From: UBA8687 sp964564655
Lineage (GTDB): Bacteria > Nitrospinota > Nitrospinia > Nitrospinales > VA-1
DNA length: 39,016 nucleotides
Direction of reading: 5' to 3'
NCBI GenBank assembly: GCA_964564655.1
Contig: CAZMBO010000009.1
Location: forward strand, 1-39,016
A program made the translations under genes and the position numbers. The notes beneath the pieces were generated by a model. That model did no database searches. It was not told the DNA's origin and worked only from the letters and a program-made list of their open reading frames with translations. Shown here piece after piece: positions 8,908-17,306 of this stretch (positions are counted from its first letter, which is position 1; the number at the start of each line of letters is the position of its first letter).

Positions 8908-9465
8908 ATGGATTTAATTTTCATTACAACCAAGCTAAAGAATCAATTCCCACTTAACCAAAAGGCGGTCGAACCACACCCCAAAAAGGCAGCAATTCTG
9001 GTCATGCTTTATCCCAAGCATAACAAAACCTATGTGTTTATGATAAAAAGAGCGTTACACCTTAAATCACATGCAGGGGAAATAGGTTTTCCCGGCGGGG
9101 TCTATGACAAGGATGAAGACGAAAATCTTTTAGCAACCGCACTCCGGGAAACCCAAGAGGAAGTAGGAATCAAAGTAGAAGCCTCGCAAGTAATAGCACA
9201 ACTTCCTATTGTGAATACCCGATTGGGATTCGAGATCACACCTTTTGTTTCTGTATTATCAGTAGCTATAGAATTTAAGTTAAAAGAAGATGAGGTCGAA
9301 GAAATACTAGAAATCCCATTGACTTCCTTGCTAGCCACACAACAACGGGATGTAAGTTTTAATCCAGAACAGGACTTGGTTATGTACTGGTTTAAACACA
9401 ATAGGATTTGGGGAGCCTCCGCACAAATTTTAAGAGAAATTCAATTAAAGATTGGTCAGCAATGA
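8908..9465 (+). CDS. Nudix hydrolase, CoA pyrophosphatase (NudL) type
   Basis: The family hydrolyses coenzyme A or related nucleotides to phosphopantetheine and 3',5'-ADP. The UPF0035/NudL signature upstream of the Nudix box is present: KRALHLKSHAGEIGFPGG (residues 47-64). The Nudix box follows: G64-x5-E70, then R80-E81-x-x-E84-E85-x-G, with the two-residue-longer spacing typical of CoA pyrophosphatases. Metal-binding glutamates are intact. Length 185 fits. It starts 12 bases after the ArsC-like gene, suggesting one transcript. A CoA-type substrate is inferred from the signature. Confidence 0.9.
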   Translation: MDLIFITTKLKNQFPLNQKAVEPHPKKAAILVMLYPKHNKTYVFMIKRALHLKSHAGEIGFPGGVYDKDEDENLLATALRETQEEVGIKVEASQVIAQLPIVNTRLGFEITPFVSVLSVAIEFKLKEDEVEEILEIPLTSLLATQQRDVSFNPEQDLVMYWFKHNRIWGASAQILREIQLKIGQQ

Positions 9466-9509
9466 GGCGATAACCTGAAAGCATTTTTCATCATTCCTAA
9501 TCAGACTGT

Positions 9510-9515
9510 TATAAT
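9510..9515 (+). promoter_or_regulatory. Possible -10 box upstream of pyrF
   Basis: A TATAAT hexamer lies about 43 bases before the pyrF start, in the only sizeable gap (92 bases) of the 8548-10286 gene run. No good TTGACA box is seen at the expected distance upstream, so this is only a suggestion of a second promoter. Confidence 0.25.
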
Positions 9516-9557
9516 ATATATGTTTGATTATTGACAAACCCAACCTAATAGAATTCT

Positions 9558-10286
9558 TTGACAACTTCTATAAATTCCAAAGATCGGTTAGTTTTTGCTC
9601 TGGATGTGCCAGATAAGAGAGAGGCACAACGCTTAGTAAAGCTACTGCATGATTCTGTAGGCTGCTTTAAAGTGGGACTGCAGTTATTCGTTCAAGAAGG
9701 TCCTGATATTTTAAAATTAATAAAAGATCATTCAACAGCAGATATTTTTCTGGACTTGAAACTTCATGATATCCCCGCGACAGTTCGGGGGGCTTTAAAG
9801 TCTGCGGAAAAATTGGGCGTGAGATACATCACTATTCATTCGATGGAAGGTGAAGCAATACTTGAAGCATCGAAAGAGGTTAAGGACTCGGGTCTTGAAG
9901 TATTGGCTGTTACCTTGCTAACTAGCATGGGTGAGGAACAACTACACGCTTTAGGCTTTGAGCAAGATACTAAAATTTGTGATGTCGTTTTAGATAGGGC
10001 ATTGCGAGCTCAAAAATCTGGATGTGCTGGTATCATTTGCTCAGGAGAAGAAATTGCCCAAGTAAAGCAAGAATGCGGGGAACATTTTAAAGTTGTGGTG
10101 CCAGGTATTCGACCTGAATGGAGCCAAATCTCTTCGGATGATCAGAACCGGATTTCTACACCTAGAAAAGCCATTGAAGCAGGTGCTGATTTGATAGTCG
10201 TGGGTCGTCCTATCCGTGATGCTGAAGCACCCAAAGAAGCTGCTTGCAAAATTGTTTCAGAAATTGACCCCTTTATCAATCCATAG
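9558..10286 (+). CDS. pyrF: Orotidine 5'-phosphate decarboxylase
   Basis: PyrF catalyses the last step of UMP synthesis, decarboxylating OMP. The TIM-barrel protein has the expected substrate and catalytic residues: D16 in VFALDVP, K38 in CFKVG, and the charged network D66-L-K68-L-H-D71-I-P. The C-terminal phosphate-binding loop is VVGRPIRDA. At 242 residues it is normal length. The start is a TTG at 9558; no ATG or GTG in frame lies between it and the conserved DRLVFALD, so a non-ATG start is needed. The Shine-Dalgarno is poor. The carbamoyltransferase gene begins 9 bases after the stop, so the two are probably co-transcribed. Confidence 0.96.
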   Translation: MTTSINSKDRLVFALDVPDKREAQRLVKLLHDSVGCFKVGLQLFVQEGPDILKLIKDHSTADIFLDLKLHDIPATVRGALKSAEKLGVRYITIHSMEGEAILEASKEVKDSGLEVLAVTLLTSMGEEQLHALGFEQDTKICDVVLDRALRAQKSGCAGIICSGEEIAQVKQECGEHFKVVVPGIRPEWSQISSDDQNRISTPRKAIEAGADLIVVGRPIRDAEAPKEAACKIVSEIDPFINP

Positions 10287-10295
10287 ACTGCTTAT

Positions 10296-12110
10296 ATGTA
10301 CATACTAGGCATTTCCGCTTTTTACCATGATTCCGCTGCCTGCCTAGTGCGTGATGGTGAAATTATCGCTGCCGCCCAAGAAGAAAGGTTTACACGAAAA
10401 AAACACGACGCATCGTTCCCTAATAATGCTATCGAGTTTTGCCTAAAAACCGGAGGAGTTCAGGTATCCGACTTGGACTATGTAGGATTTTATGACAAAC
10501 CTTTTATAAAATTTGAAAGAATCCTTGAAACATATTTGGGAATCGCACCAAAAGGATTAAAACAATACCTCTCTGCCATACCTGTATGGTTGAAAGATAA
10601 ATTATGGACTCGAGGCAATATCAGAAAAAACCTTGGTTACGAGGGGCCTGTTATATTTTCTGAGCACCACGAGTCGCACGCTGCTAGCGCATTTTTCCCA
10701 TCGCCCTTTAAAGAAGCCGCAATTCTCACTATGGATGGAGTGGGTGAATGGGCCACGAGCAGTCTTGCTTTAGGAAAAAATAATAAAATCGAATTACTGC
10801 AAGAGCTACACTTCCCCCACTCTCTAGGGTTACTTTACTCTGCTTTTACCTACTACCTAGGATTCAAGGTCAATAGCGGTGAATACAAGGTTATGGGATT
10901 AGCACCCTATGGAAAACCAATATATTGTAATTTAATTCGTGAACATTTGATCGACCTGAAGGACGATGGTTCGTTTCGCATGAATATGGAATATTTCGAT
11001 TATCTGGGCGGAATGACTATGACCAATGAAAAATTCGCAGCTATATTCGACCACCCAACCCGAAAGTCTGAGTCACAGTTGACGCAGAAAGAAATGGATA
11101 TTGCTGCATCCTTACAGGAAGTGACAGAAGAAATTATGGTAAAAATGGCTCGTTACATCCGTCAAACAACAGGTATGAAAAATTTATGCCTTGCTGGTGG
11201 AGTGGCCTTAAATTGCGTTGGCAATGGAAAAATTCTAAAAGAAAAAATTTTTGAAAATATCTGGATTCAACCTGCTGCCGGTGATGCGGGTGGCGCGTTG
11301 GGTGTTGCTCTCTGTTGCTGGTACCAAATGCTGGGTAATGAAAGGGTGACCAACGGTTGCGACGCAATGAAAGGCGCTTATCTTGGTCCTCATTATAGAG
11401 ACAGTGAAATTAAAAATTATCTCGATAGAGAGAACATACCTTACCGAAAATTAGAAGAGTTCGAGTTATTGAAAACGATTGTCGCTGACTTGAAAGCAGG
11501 TAAAGTGGTGGGCTGGTTTCAGGGCCCAATGGAGTTTGGACCTAGGGCGCTAGGCGGCAGAAGTATCATTGGAGATCCGCGAAACCCAAAAATGCAATCT
11601 ATCATGAACTTAAAAATCAAATACCGTGAATCATTTCGTCCTTTTGCCCCTTCTGTTCTTGCAGAAAAAGTAAATGAATGGTTCGAGATGGATTCGGAAA
11701 GTCCATACATGTTATTGGTTGCAAGAGTACGGGAAGACAAAAGAATTCCCATGGCTGAGGAACAGGAGAAACTGTTCGGAATAGATTTATTAAATGTGCC
11801 AAGGTCGCAAATACCTGCAATTACCCACGTTGACTATTCTGCTCGAATCCAAACGGTTCATAAAGATACTAATAAAAGGTATTACGATTTGATTAGCGAA
11901 TTTGAAAAAGAAACGCAATGCCCCGTGTTGATCAATACTTCCTTTAATGTTCGGGGAGAACCTATTGTTTGCACCCCAGAACAAGCTTTCCTTTGTTTTA
12001 TGCGGACGGAAATGGATACTTTGGTGTTGGAAAACTTTGTCATCGATAAAAAAGATCAGAAACTATTCGATGAGGATAAAAACTGGAAAGAAGAGTTCGA
12101 GCTAGACTAA
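10296..12110 (+). CDS. NodU/TobZ-family carbamoyltransferase
   Basis: Enzymes of this family use carbamoyl phosphate and ATP to make carbamoyl-adenylate and transfer the carbamoyl group to a hydroxyl, usually on a sugar, polyketide or Nod factor. The N-terminal Kae1/YrdC-like part starts YILGISAFYHDSAACLV; the metal-binding motif H124-H-E-S-H128-A-A and the MDGVGEW loop follow. The C-terminal part has GPMEFGPRALGGRS and INTSFNVRGEP, both hallmarks of the family. Length 604 is usual. It lies 9 bases after pyrF; pyrimidine synthesis also consumes carbamoyl phosphate, a possible but unproven link. No glycosyltransferase or antibiotic cluster is nearby, so the acceptor is unknown. Confidence 0.92.
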   Translation: MYILGISAFYHDSAACLVRDGEIIAAAQEERFTRKKHDASFPNNAIEFCLKTGGVQVSDLDYVGFYDKPFIKFERILETYLGIAPKGLKQYLSAIPVWLKDKLWTRGNIRKNLGYEGPVIFSEHHESHAASAFFPSPFKEAAILTMDGVGEWATSSLALGKNNKIELLQELHFPHSLGLLYSAFTYYLGFKVNSGEYKVMGLAPYGKPIYCNLIREHLIDLKDDGSFRMNMEYFDYLGGMTMTNEKFAAIFDHPTRKSESQLTQKEMDIAASLQEVTEEIMVKMARYIRQTTGMKNLCLAGGVALNCVGNGKILKEKIFENIWIQPAAGDAGGALGVALCCWYQMLGNERVTNGCDAMKGAYLGPHYRDSEIKNYLDRENIPYRKLEEFELLKTIVADLKAGKVVGWFQGPMEFGPRALGGRSIIGDPRNPKMQSIMNLKIKYRESFRPFAPSVLAEKVNEWFEMDSESPYMLLVARVREDKRIPMAEEQEKLFGIDLLNVPRSQIPAITHVDYSARIQTVHKDTNKRYYDLISEFEKETQCPVLINTSFNVRGEPIVCTPEQAFLCFMRTEMDTLVLENFVIDKKDQKLFDEDKNWKEEFELD

Positions 12111-12214
12111 CCCATTGGCATGAGAGGCAATGATTTTATCCGTTCACAGCTAGTCATGCGCTTAATCTTTAAATAGATTTTTTATTACTTCCCGTATTAG
12201 TGGGTTGAGGAAAT

Positions 12215-13351
12215 TTGATAACTGTGCCCAATTACTCCAGAACAAAGTTTTTTTTTATAGCTTTAGCCGTTCTAGCTATCTATAGCTATGGTTGGAGGGT
12301 AACAGAGATTAACTTGGGTGATTTGTTTCGCGACTTCCATTTAGTAAAACCTCTTGTCAAAGAACTTACGCAACCTGATTTATTTTCCCGGGAAAAGAAA
12401 ATCCAGACTACGGAAATCGAGTTTTTTTTGAAGGCAGGTTTAAATAAAAATCACGCCTCAGCTGGTTCAAATGAAAAACGCCAACTGGTTTTATCCCAAA
12501 GTTCGGGGCAAATTGGGGACCGATTGACGATATTAGGACTTCACTTAAAGTCAAATTCTGAAGGCGCATTATTTTGGGTCAATGAGATAGAGCAAGAATT
12601 TCCCTTAGGGAAGTTTAAAACTGACTCGACCGGTAAATTTCAAAAAGACATAACCGTACCACCAAGTGCCCGAGGAAATCGGCAAATAGTGAAGGCCATT
12701 GTAAGTTGGCCTGAAGGATCTTTGCAGGCCAGTGAAACCTTGCGCCTGACATTTGATAAAATGGTAGAAACTCTTTTTCTCGCCTTGATGGCGACCACCT
12801 TCGCAATATTAGTTGCAGTTCCTTTGAGCCTTTTGGCGTCCAGAAACCTAATGACAGAGACCCTTCCGGGAACGATGGTTTACTATGTCATACGAACAAC
12901 ACTAAACTTACTGCGGTCCATCGAACCCTTAATCATGGCGATCTTGTTCGTGGTTTGGGTTGGCATAGGTCCTTTTGCAGGAGTTTTGGCGCTAGGAATT
13001 CATTCCATTGCCTCTCTGGGAAAACTTTTTTCTGAGCAAATTGAGAGTATCGATGTAGGTCCTGTTGAAGCAATTACCTCAGTAGGAGCAAAGCCTCTTC
13101 AGGTGGTCCTATTTGGGGTTTTGCCGCAGGTAATTTTGCCTTTTCTGGCGTTGAGCTTTTATCGTTGGGATATCAACGTACGGATGTCGACAATCATCGG
13201 CTTTGTGGGCGGGGGCGGGATTGGTTTTCTTCTACAACAATGGATCAATCTTTTGAAATACAACGAAGCGGGTACGGCATTACTTGCTATCGCGATGGTT
13301 GTAATTACCCTCGACACTCTAAGCGCAAAAATCCGAGAAAAAATTAAATAA
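12215..13351 (+). CDS. PhnE-family ABC permease with inserted periplasmic domain
   Basis: Residues 1-57 and 181-378 match phosphonate/phosphite-type permeases (PhnE/PtxC): membrane helix about 12-27, then after the insertion METLFLALMATTFAILVAVPLSLLASRNL, the FVVWVGIGPFAGVLAL helix and the cytoplasmic coupling loop VEAITSVGAKPLQVVLFGVLPQ. In E. coli PhnE the segment after the PPDF motif continues straight into the second helix; here about 120 residues (58-180) are inserted, beta-strand rich with GDRLTILGLHL and ITVPPSARG, resembling an Ig/IPT-like sandwich. No PhnC ATPase or PhnD binding protein lies in the window. The start is TTG at 12215 with GAGG four bases upstream. The substrate is unknown. 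Confidence 0.82.
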   Translation: MITVPNYSRTKFFFIALAVLAIYSYGWRVTEINLGDLFRDFHLVKPLVKELTQPDLFSREKKIQTTEIEFFLKAGLNKNHASAGSNEKRQLVLSQSSGQIGDRLTILGLHLKSNSEGALFWVNEIEQEFPLGKFKTDSTGKFQKDITVPPSARGNRQIVKAIVSWPEGSLQASETLRLTFDKMVETLFLALMATTFAILVAVPLSLLASRNLMTETLPGTMVYYVIRTTLNLLRSIEPLIMAILFVVWVGIGPFAGVLALGIHSIASLGKLFSEQIESIDVGPVEAITSVGAKPLQVVLFGVLPQVILPFLALSFYRWDINVRMSTIIGFVGGGGIGFLLQQWINLLKYNEAGTALLAIAMVVITLDTLSAKIREKIK

Positions 13352-13412
13352 AGGCCAGAATGTATTTTACCTTGAATGGATAAGGTGTAATCCCAAAGGC
13401 TAATTTAAAATC

Positions 13413-14126
13413 TTATTTTTTTTTCTTGTTCCACTGATAAGGAGGAGCCAGGTGATTGAAAATTTTAATAAACTGATTCCCCGATTCAGGAATTTTAACA
13501 ACTTGTTTTGTTAATAAAATTTCTTCTGAAGTATATCGATGGCCGTAATATGCTAGGTTGGCATCTAAATCAGCAGTGATAACGGTGCCTTTTAAAGAAA
13601 CCCCGCCAAAAACCCCTTTGCTTCTGGAATAGGAATAAATTTCTCCCTGCATAAATACGTCAGTAGAAGCTTCGGCGTGTCGCCCTACCGGTCCTGCTGA
13701 AACTGCAATATCAGCCCCTAAGGAAAACTTCTCATTCAATAACCCTTCGAGTCCTCTTTGTGACATAACGAGGAGAATTAGGTCAATGGCTTCTGCCCCG
13801 ATCTGGAACCCAAAGCTAGCACCCGTAGTATATAAAAAAGCAGGCGGTCCCCATTTGCCGGTGTCTGATGCGCGGACAGATGCGACCCCTTTTCCATATC
13901 GAGCAGCTACAAGAAAACCCGCTTTAAGCATTGTTGGAAATACAATGATAGCTTTGGCTTTCGATATAAGACTCATAGGAATCTTCTGATCCGGTGAATT
14001 CTGAATCTCATCTAGAATCATTTGTGATGTGCGAAGAACTTTTCTTTGTTTGTTGCCATCCCCTTGAGCCCAAGTTGCGCTCGAAACCAACAGAATTAAA
14101 ATAATACTGGACGAAAATAATTTCAT
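13413..14126 (-). CDS. SYLF-domain (Ysc84/DUF500) exported lipid-binding-type protein
   Basis: The 237-residue protein begins with a signal peptide (residues 1-20, ending ATWA before QGDG). The rest is a SYLF domain: KAKAIIVFPTMLKAGFLVAARYGKGVA, WGPPAFLYTTGASFGFQIG, LILLVMSQRGLEGLL and FSLGADIAVSAGPVGRHAEA are all classic family segments, ending with YSRSKGVFGGVSLKGTVI. Eukaryotic SYLF domains bind phosphoinositides; the role of the secreted bacterial versions is unclear. It converges with the permease gene (61 bases between stops, containing the small inverted repeat ACCTT/AAGGT at 13369-13386). It probably acts at the periplasmic side of the envelope. Confidence 0.9.
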   Translation of the reverse strand: MKLFSSSIILILLVSSATWAQGDGNKQRKVLRTSQMILDEIQNSPDQKIPMSLISKAKAIIVFPTMLKAGFLVAARYGKGVASVRASDTGKWGPPAFLYTTGASFGFQIGAEAIDLILLVMSQRGLEGLLNEKFSLGADIAVSAGPVGRHAEASTDVFMQGEIYSYSRSKGVFGGVSLKGTVITADLDANLAYYGHRYTSEEILLTKQVVKIPESGNQFIKIFNHLAPPYQWNKKKK

Positions 14127-14250
14127 GGGACCCTCAAATTAGTTATCTGCTTTTACTATAATCAATTTATGCTTATAACTCAACTTCTTGGAAATGTAGA
14201 CAACTTAAAATAAACTTTGCTCTTTTCTCTTTACCGCTTTACCATGCGCG

Positions 14251-16227
14251 GTGATGATCAAAGAAAATGTTGTAAAATTTTTAGGGATAAACGGAATACT
14301 TTCTGAAAAACTGGAAGGTTTTGAGCACCGTCCTCAGCAAGTGAAGATGGCTCAAGCAGTCGAAACAGCTTTTAGCCAAGCAAAGCACCTTATTGTTGAA
14401 GCAGGAACGGGAACGGGGAAAAGTCTTGCATACCTTATCCCAGCGATTCTTTGGGCAGTAGAAAATAATAAAAAGGTTGTAATTTCTACTTATACCAAAA
14501 CCCTTCAACAGCAGATACTCAATCATGACATTCCTTTTCTTCGCGAAAAACTCGGTATTTCTTTTCGTTATGCTCTATGCATGGGCAATGAAAACTATCT
14601 TTCCCTGCGCAGGCTTAAACGCTCAGCTCAGACTGGTTTATTTAATAAAGCCGATGAAGAAGAACAGTGGAATGGAGTTTTTGACTGGGCTGTAAAAACT
14701 GAAACGGGTTATCGAAGTGATCTGCCTTTTGAAGTAATGCCGCAAGTCTGGGAAGAAGTGGGAAGACAAAAGGATCTCTGTCTAGGGAAAAATTGCAAAA
14801 CTCATTCATCCTGTTTTTATTTTAAAGCCAGAAAGAAATGGTTTGGGGCTCATTTATTAATTGTGAATCATCACCTATTTTTTGCAAATGTCGCAAATTC
14901 TGGTGCTGTACTACCAGCTTATGACGCGGTGGTGTTTGACGAAGCGCAAAATCTAGAAGACGCCGCTACTCAATTTCTGGGACTGGAAATTTCAAACTCG
15001 AACCTTATTTATTTTCTTGATCGATTGCATAATCCACGTACCAAAAAAGGATTATTAACACGATTAGATCATGCCATAGTGCCCCACGTTAGAAAACTTG
15101 CCATGACTGTTCGACAGGCTATCGATGCATTCTTTACTCATTTTTTAGAAGAGTATGGTAGGGAGGATCGCGTGGTCCGTTTTTACAAACCTCCTGTTCT
15201 AGACAATGGAATTTATGTTCCTATGGAAGCGCTTCGTGAAAGCTTAAAATCTCTGGAAGCAGGATTGCATTCTGAAGAAGACAGGATCGATGTAGCAGCG
15301 GCAGCTGAAAGATGTTTTGAATTTAACAATACCGTATCGGCTATTCTCAACCAGAATTTGCCGGGGTATGTTTACTGGATTGAAATCGTAAAAAGAAAAC
15401 GAATTACACGAGTTGTCTTGAGAGGTGTTCCCATTCATGTTGCAGAAGAACTCCACGCACAGGTTTTTAATAAATTAGATCGTATGATCATGACCTCTGC
15501 AACATTAACCACCAGCAAAAATTTTGAATTCATCAAAGAGCGTTTGGGATATCACCCCACTGAAGAATTACTTCTTGATGCTCCATTTGACTACTCCAGT
15601 CAGACATTATTGTATGCCCCTCGTGACCTTCCTGAACCGGGAAGTGAAACTGGGCCCTATGTGGAAGAACTTTCGGATCGGTGCAAGGAGCTTGTTATGG
15701 CATCGGGTGGGAAAACTTTTATTTTGTTCACCAGTTACGCATTGCTCAATCAAATTTATGAAAGACTTGATGATTCGAGCCTTCCATTTCCATTAATTCG
15801 GCAAGGAGACTTGCCAACAACTTTGATGATAGATAAGTTTAAAGAAAAACCTTCGGTAATATTTGGAACCAATTCTTTCTGGCAGGGTGTGGATATCCCA
15901 GGGAAAGCATTGCAAAGTGTTATCATTACCAAACTACCATTCGATGTCCCCAAAGAACCCCTAACAGAAGCTCGAATAGAGGAGCTTAAGCGCCAAAATA
16001 TCGACCCCTTTTCACATTATCAAATTCCACGAGCCATCATTCAGTTAAAACAGGGATTCGGAAGATTGATCAGGAAAAAAACCGATAAAGGTGTTGTCTC
16101 CCTTCTTGATTCAAGGATTAGCAGAAGGGGTTATGGAAAAAAATTTATCACCTCGCTTCCCGTTTGCCCTGTGGCCACGCAAATAGATGAGGTGAGAAAC
16201 TTTTTTTTTGATGAGACTGAGGTCTAA
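14251..16227 (+). CDS. DinG/XPD-type iron-sulfur DNA helicase
   Basis: A superfamily 2 helicase of the DinG group, which unwinds DNA 5' to 3' at damage or R-loops. Walker A is EAGTGTGKS (residues 50-58), the DEAH-type box is D230-E-A-Q233, and the C-terminal motifs FGTNSFWQGVDIPG and QGFGRLIR are present. Four cysteines, 110, 177, 182 and 188, have nearly the spacing of the four ligands of the E. coli DinG 4Fe-4S cluster. At 658 residues it lacks the extra exonuclease domain of Gram-positive DinG. The start may be GTG 14251 or the next codon, ATG 14254; no strong Shine-Dalgarno separates them. It converges with the TonB gene with 10 bases between stops. Confidence 0.93.
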   Translation: MMIKENVVKFLGINGILSEKLEGFEHRPQQVKMAQAVETAFSQAKHLIVEAGTGTGKSLAYLIPAILWAVENNKKVVISTYTKTLQQQILNHDIPFLREKLGISFRYALCMGNENYLSLRRLKRSAQTGLFNKADEEEQWNGVFDWAVKTETGYRSDLPFEVMPQVWEEVGRQKDLCLGKNCKTHSSCFYFKARKKWFGAHLLIVNHHLFFANVANSGAVLPAYDAVVFDEAQNLEDAATQFLGLEISNSNLIYFLDRLHNPRTKKGLLTRLDHAIVPHVRKLAMTVRQAIDAFFTHFLEEYGREDRVVRFYKPPVLDNGIYVPMEALRESLKSLEAGLHSEEDRIDVAAAAERCFEFNNTVSAILNQNLPGYVYWIEIVKRKRITRVVLRGVPIHVAEELHAQVFNKLDRMIMTSATLTTSKNFEFIKERLGYHPTEELLLDAPFDYSSQTLLYAPRDLPEPGSETGPYVEELSDRCKELVMASGGKTFILFTSYALLNQIYERLDDSSLPFPLIRQGDLPTTLMIDKFKEKPSVIFGTNSFWQGVDIPGKALQSVIITKLPFDVPKEPLTEARIEELKRQNIDPFSHYQIPRAIIQLKQGFGRLIRKKTDKGVVSLLDSRISRRGYGKKFITSLPVCPVATQIDEVRNFFFDETEV

Positions 16228-16237
16228 AATTGCTGAA

Positions 16238-17212
16238 TCAGCGATTTGTCGGTGTCAAAAGAGGTGTATAAACAAAATTTGCGAGGATAGTTAATTTATC
16301 ATGTTGGATATTTTTTGGAAACGGATAAAATGGAGCGGCCTCTTTAACTGCTTTGAGCGCAGCAACATCAAGAATCTCGTGTCCAGACTGCTCAACCAAG
16401 CGCACTCCCATTAAATTCCCATCTTTAGAAATACGAAACGTTAAAGAGAGATCACCGCTGATGCCTTTTTGTGCCGCAGGCAAAGGATAAATCCAGACTC
16501 GTTCAATTTGATGTTTAATGCGAGCAAAATAGGAAGCATATTTCACCTCCTTTGTATCTAGAGATACGGGTTCATCATCATCAAAATCCTCCAACAAATC
16601 TGTGTCCATAGAAGCAAATTGTTCTGCATCGAATCCATCTAAGAAAGCCTGCGTACTAGCCGTCCTTTCCTTTTTTATGGGTGAGGATTTCGGCTTTTGA
16701 GTCTTGTCGGAAGTTATAGATTTGAAGATTCCTGTGTCTGACTCAGGCAACGGTTTTTTTCTAGGTTTTATGTGGGGTTTTTTTAGAAAATATTTTTCAG
16801 GGGCGATATTTTTGCTTTGAGTTCTACTTGATCTGGTTTTACCGATCGCTCTTTTAGATTTTGGAACGGCAGTTTTCTTTCTCTTATAAACCTTTTTAGG
16901 GGTTATTTTTTGGTTTGAATGGGACCTGCGATCAAACTTTGCAAGAAGTTCATCCCTTTTTGGTTTTTCTGGTTTTACGGGAGGTTTTGGGGTATCAACA
17001 TTTTTTTTTACCTTTAAATCCATCGGGTTTTTTGTTTCAAAATATTTCACCTGGATTGGAGGAGGGCCTTTAACTGTTTTCTCTTGAACAGGTATCAACA
17101 TATGGGCAATGAAAAGTGAAATATGGATACCCAAAGAAAGCAAAATAAATCCGGATATCCGAGTTCTATTTAGCGGATTATTTTTGGCCCAATCTATTTT
17201 TCTTTTACGCAA
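16238..17212 (-). CDS. TonB-family energy transducer
   Basis: TonB-type proteins carry proton-motive energy from the inner membrane to outer-membrane receptors. The layout is complete: a basic cytoplasmic start, one membrane helix (about residues 20-40, GFILLSLGIHISLFIAHMLI), a long Lys/Pro-rich periplasmic stretch (about 45-190), an acidic patch (DLLEDFDDDE) and a TonB C-terminal domain at about 224-316 (YFARIKHQIERVW, GDLSLTFRISKDGNLMGVRLVEQSG, ALKAVKEAAPFYPFP). Length 324 is on the long side. ExbB/ExbD and receptors are not in the window. A role in outer-membrane integrity (TolA-like) rather than uptake is possible. Confidence 0.9.
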   Translation of the reverse strand: MRKRKIDWAKNNPLNRTRISGFILLSLGIHISLFIAHMLIPVQEKTVKGPPPIQVKYFETKNPMDLKVKKNVDTPKPPVKPEKPKRDELLAKFDRRSHSNQKITPKKVYKRKKTAVPKSKRAIGKTRSSRTQSKNIAPEKYFLKKPHIKPRKKPLPESDTGIFKSITSDKTQKPKSSPIKKERTASTQAFLDGFDAEQFASMDTDLLEDFDDDEPVSLDTKEVKYASYFARIKHQIERVWIYPLPAAQKGISGDLSLTFRISKDGNLMGVRLVEQSGHEILDVAALKAVKEAAPFYPFPKNIQHDKLTILANFVYTPLLTPTNR

Positions 17213-17306
17213 AGTTAAAACCTGAAAAAGTATCCCATTATAAAATTGACCTTATAAATATTATAGCGTAGTTTTTTGACCATTCATAAGTCCAGAGGGA
17301 GGACTA

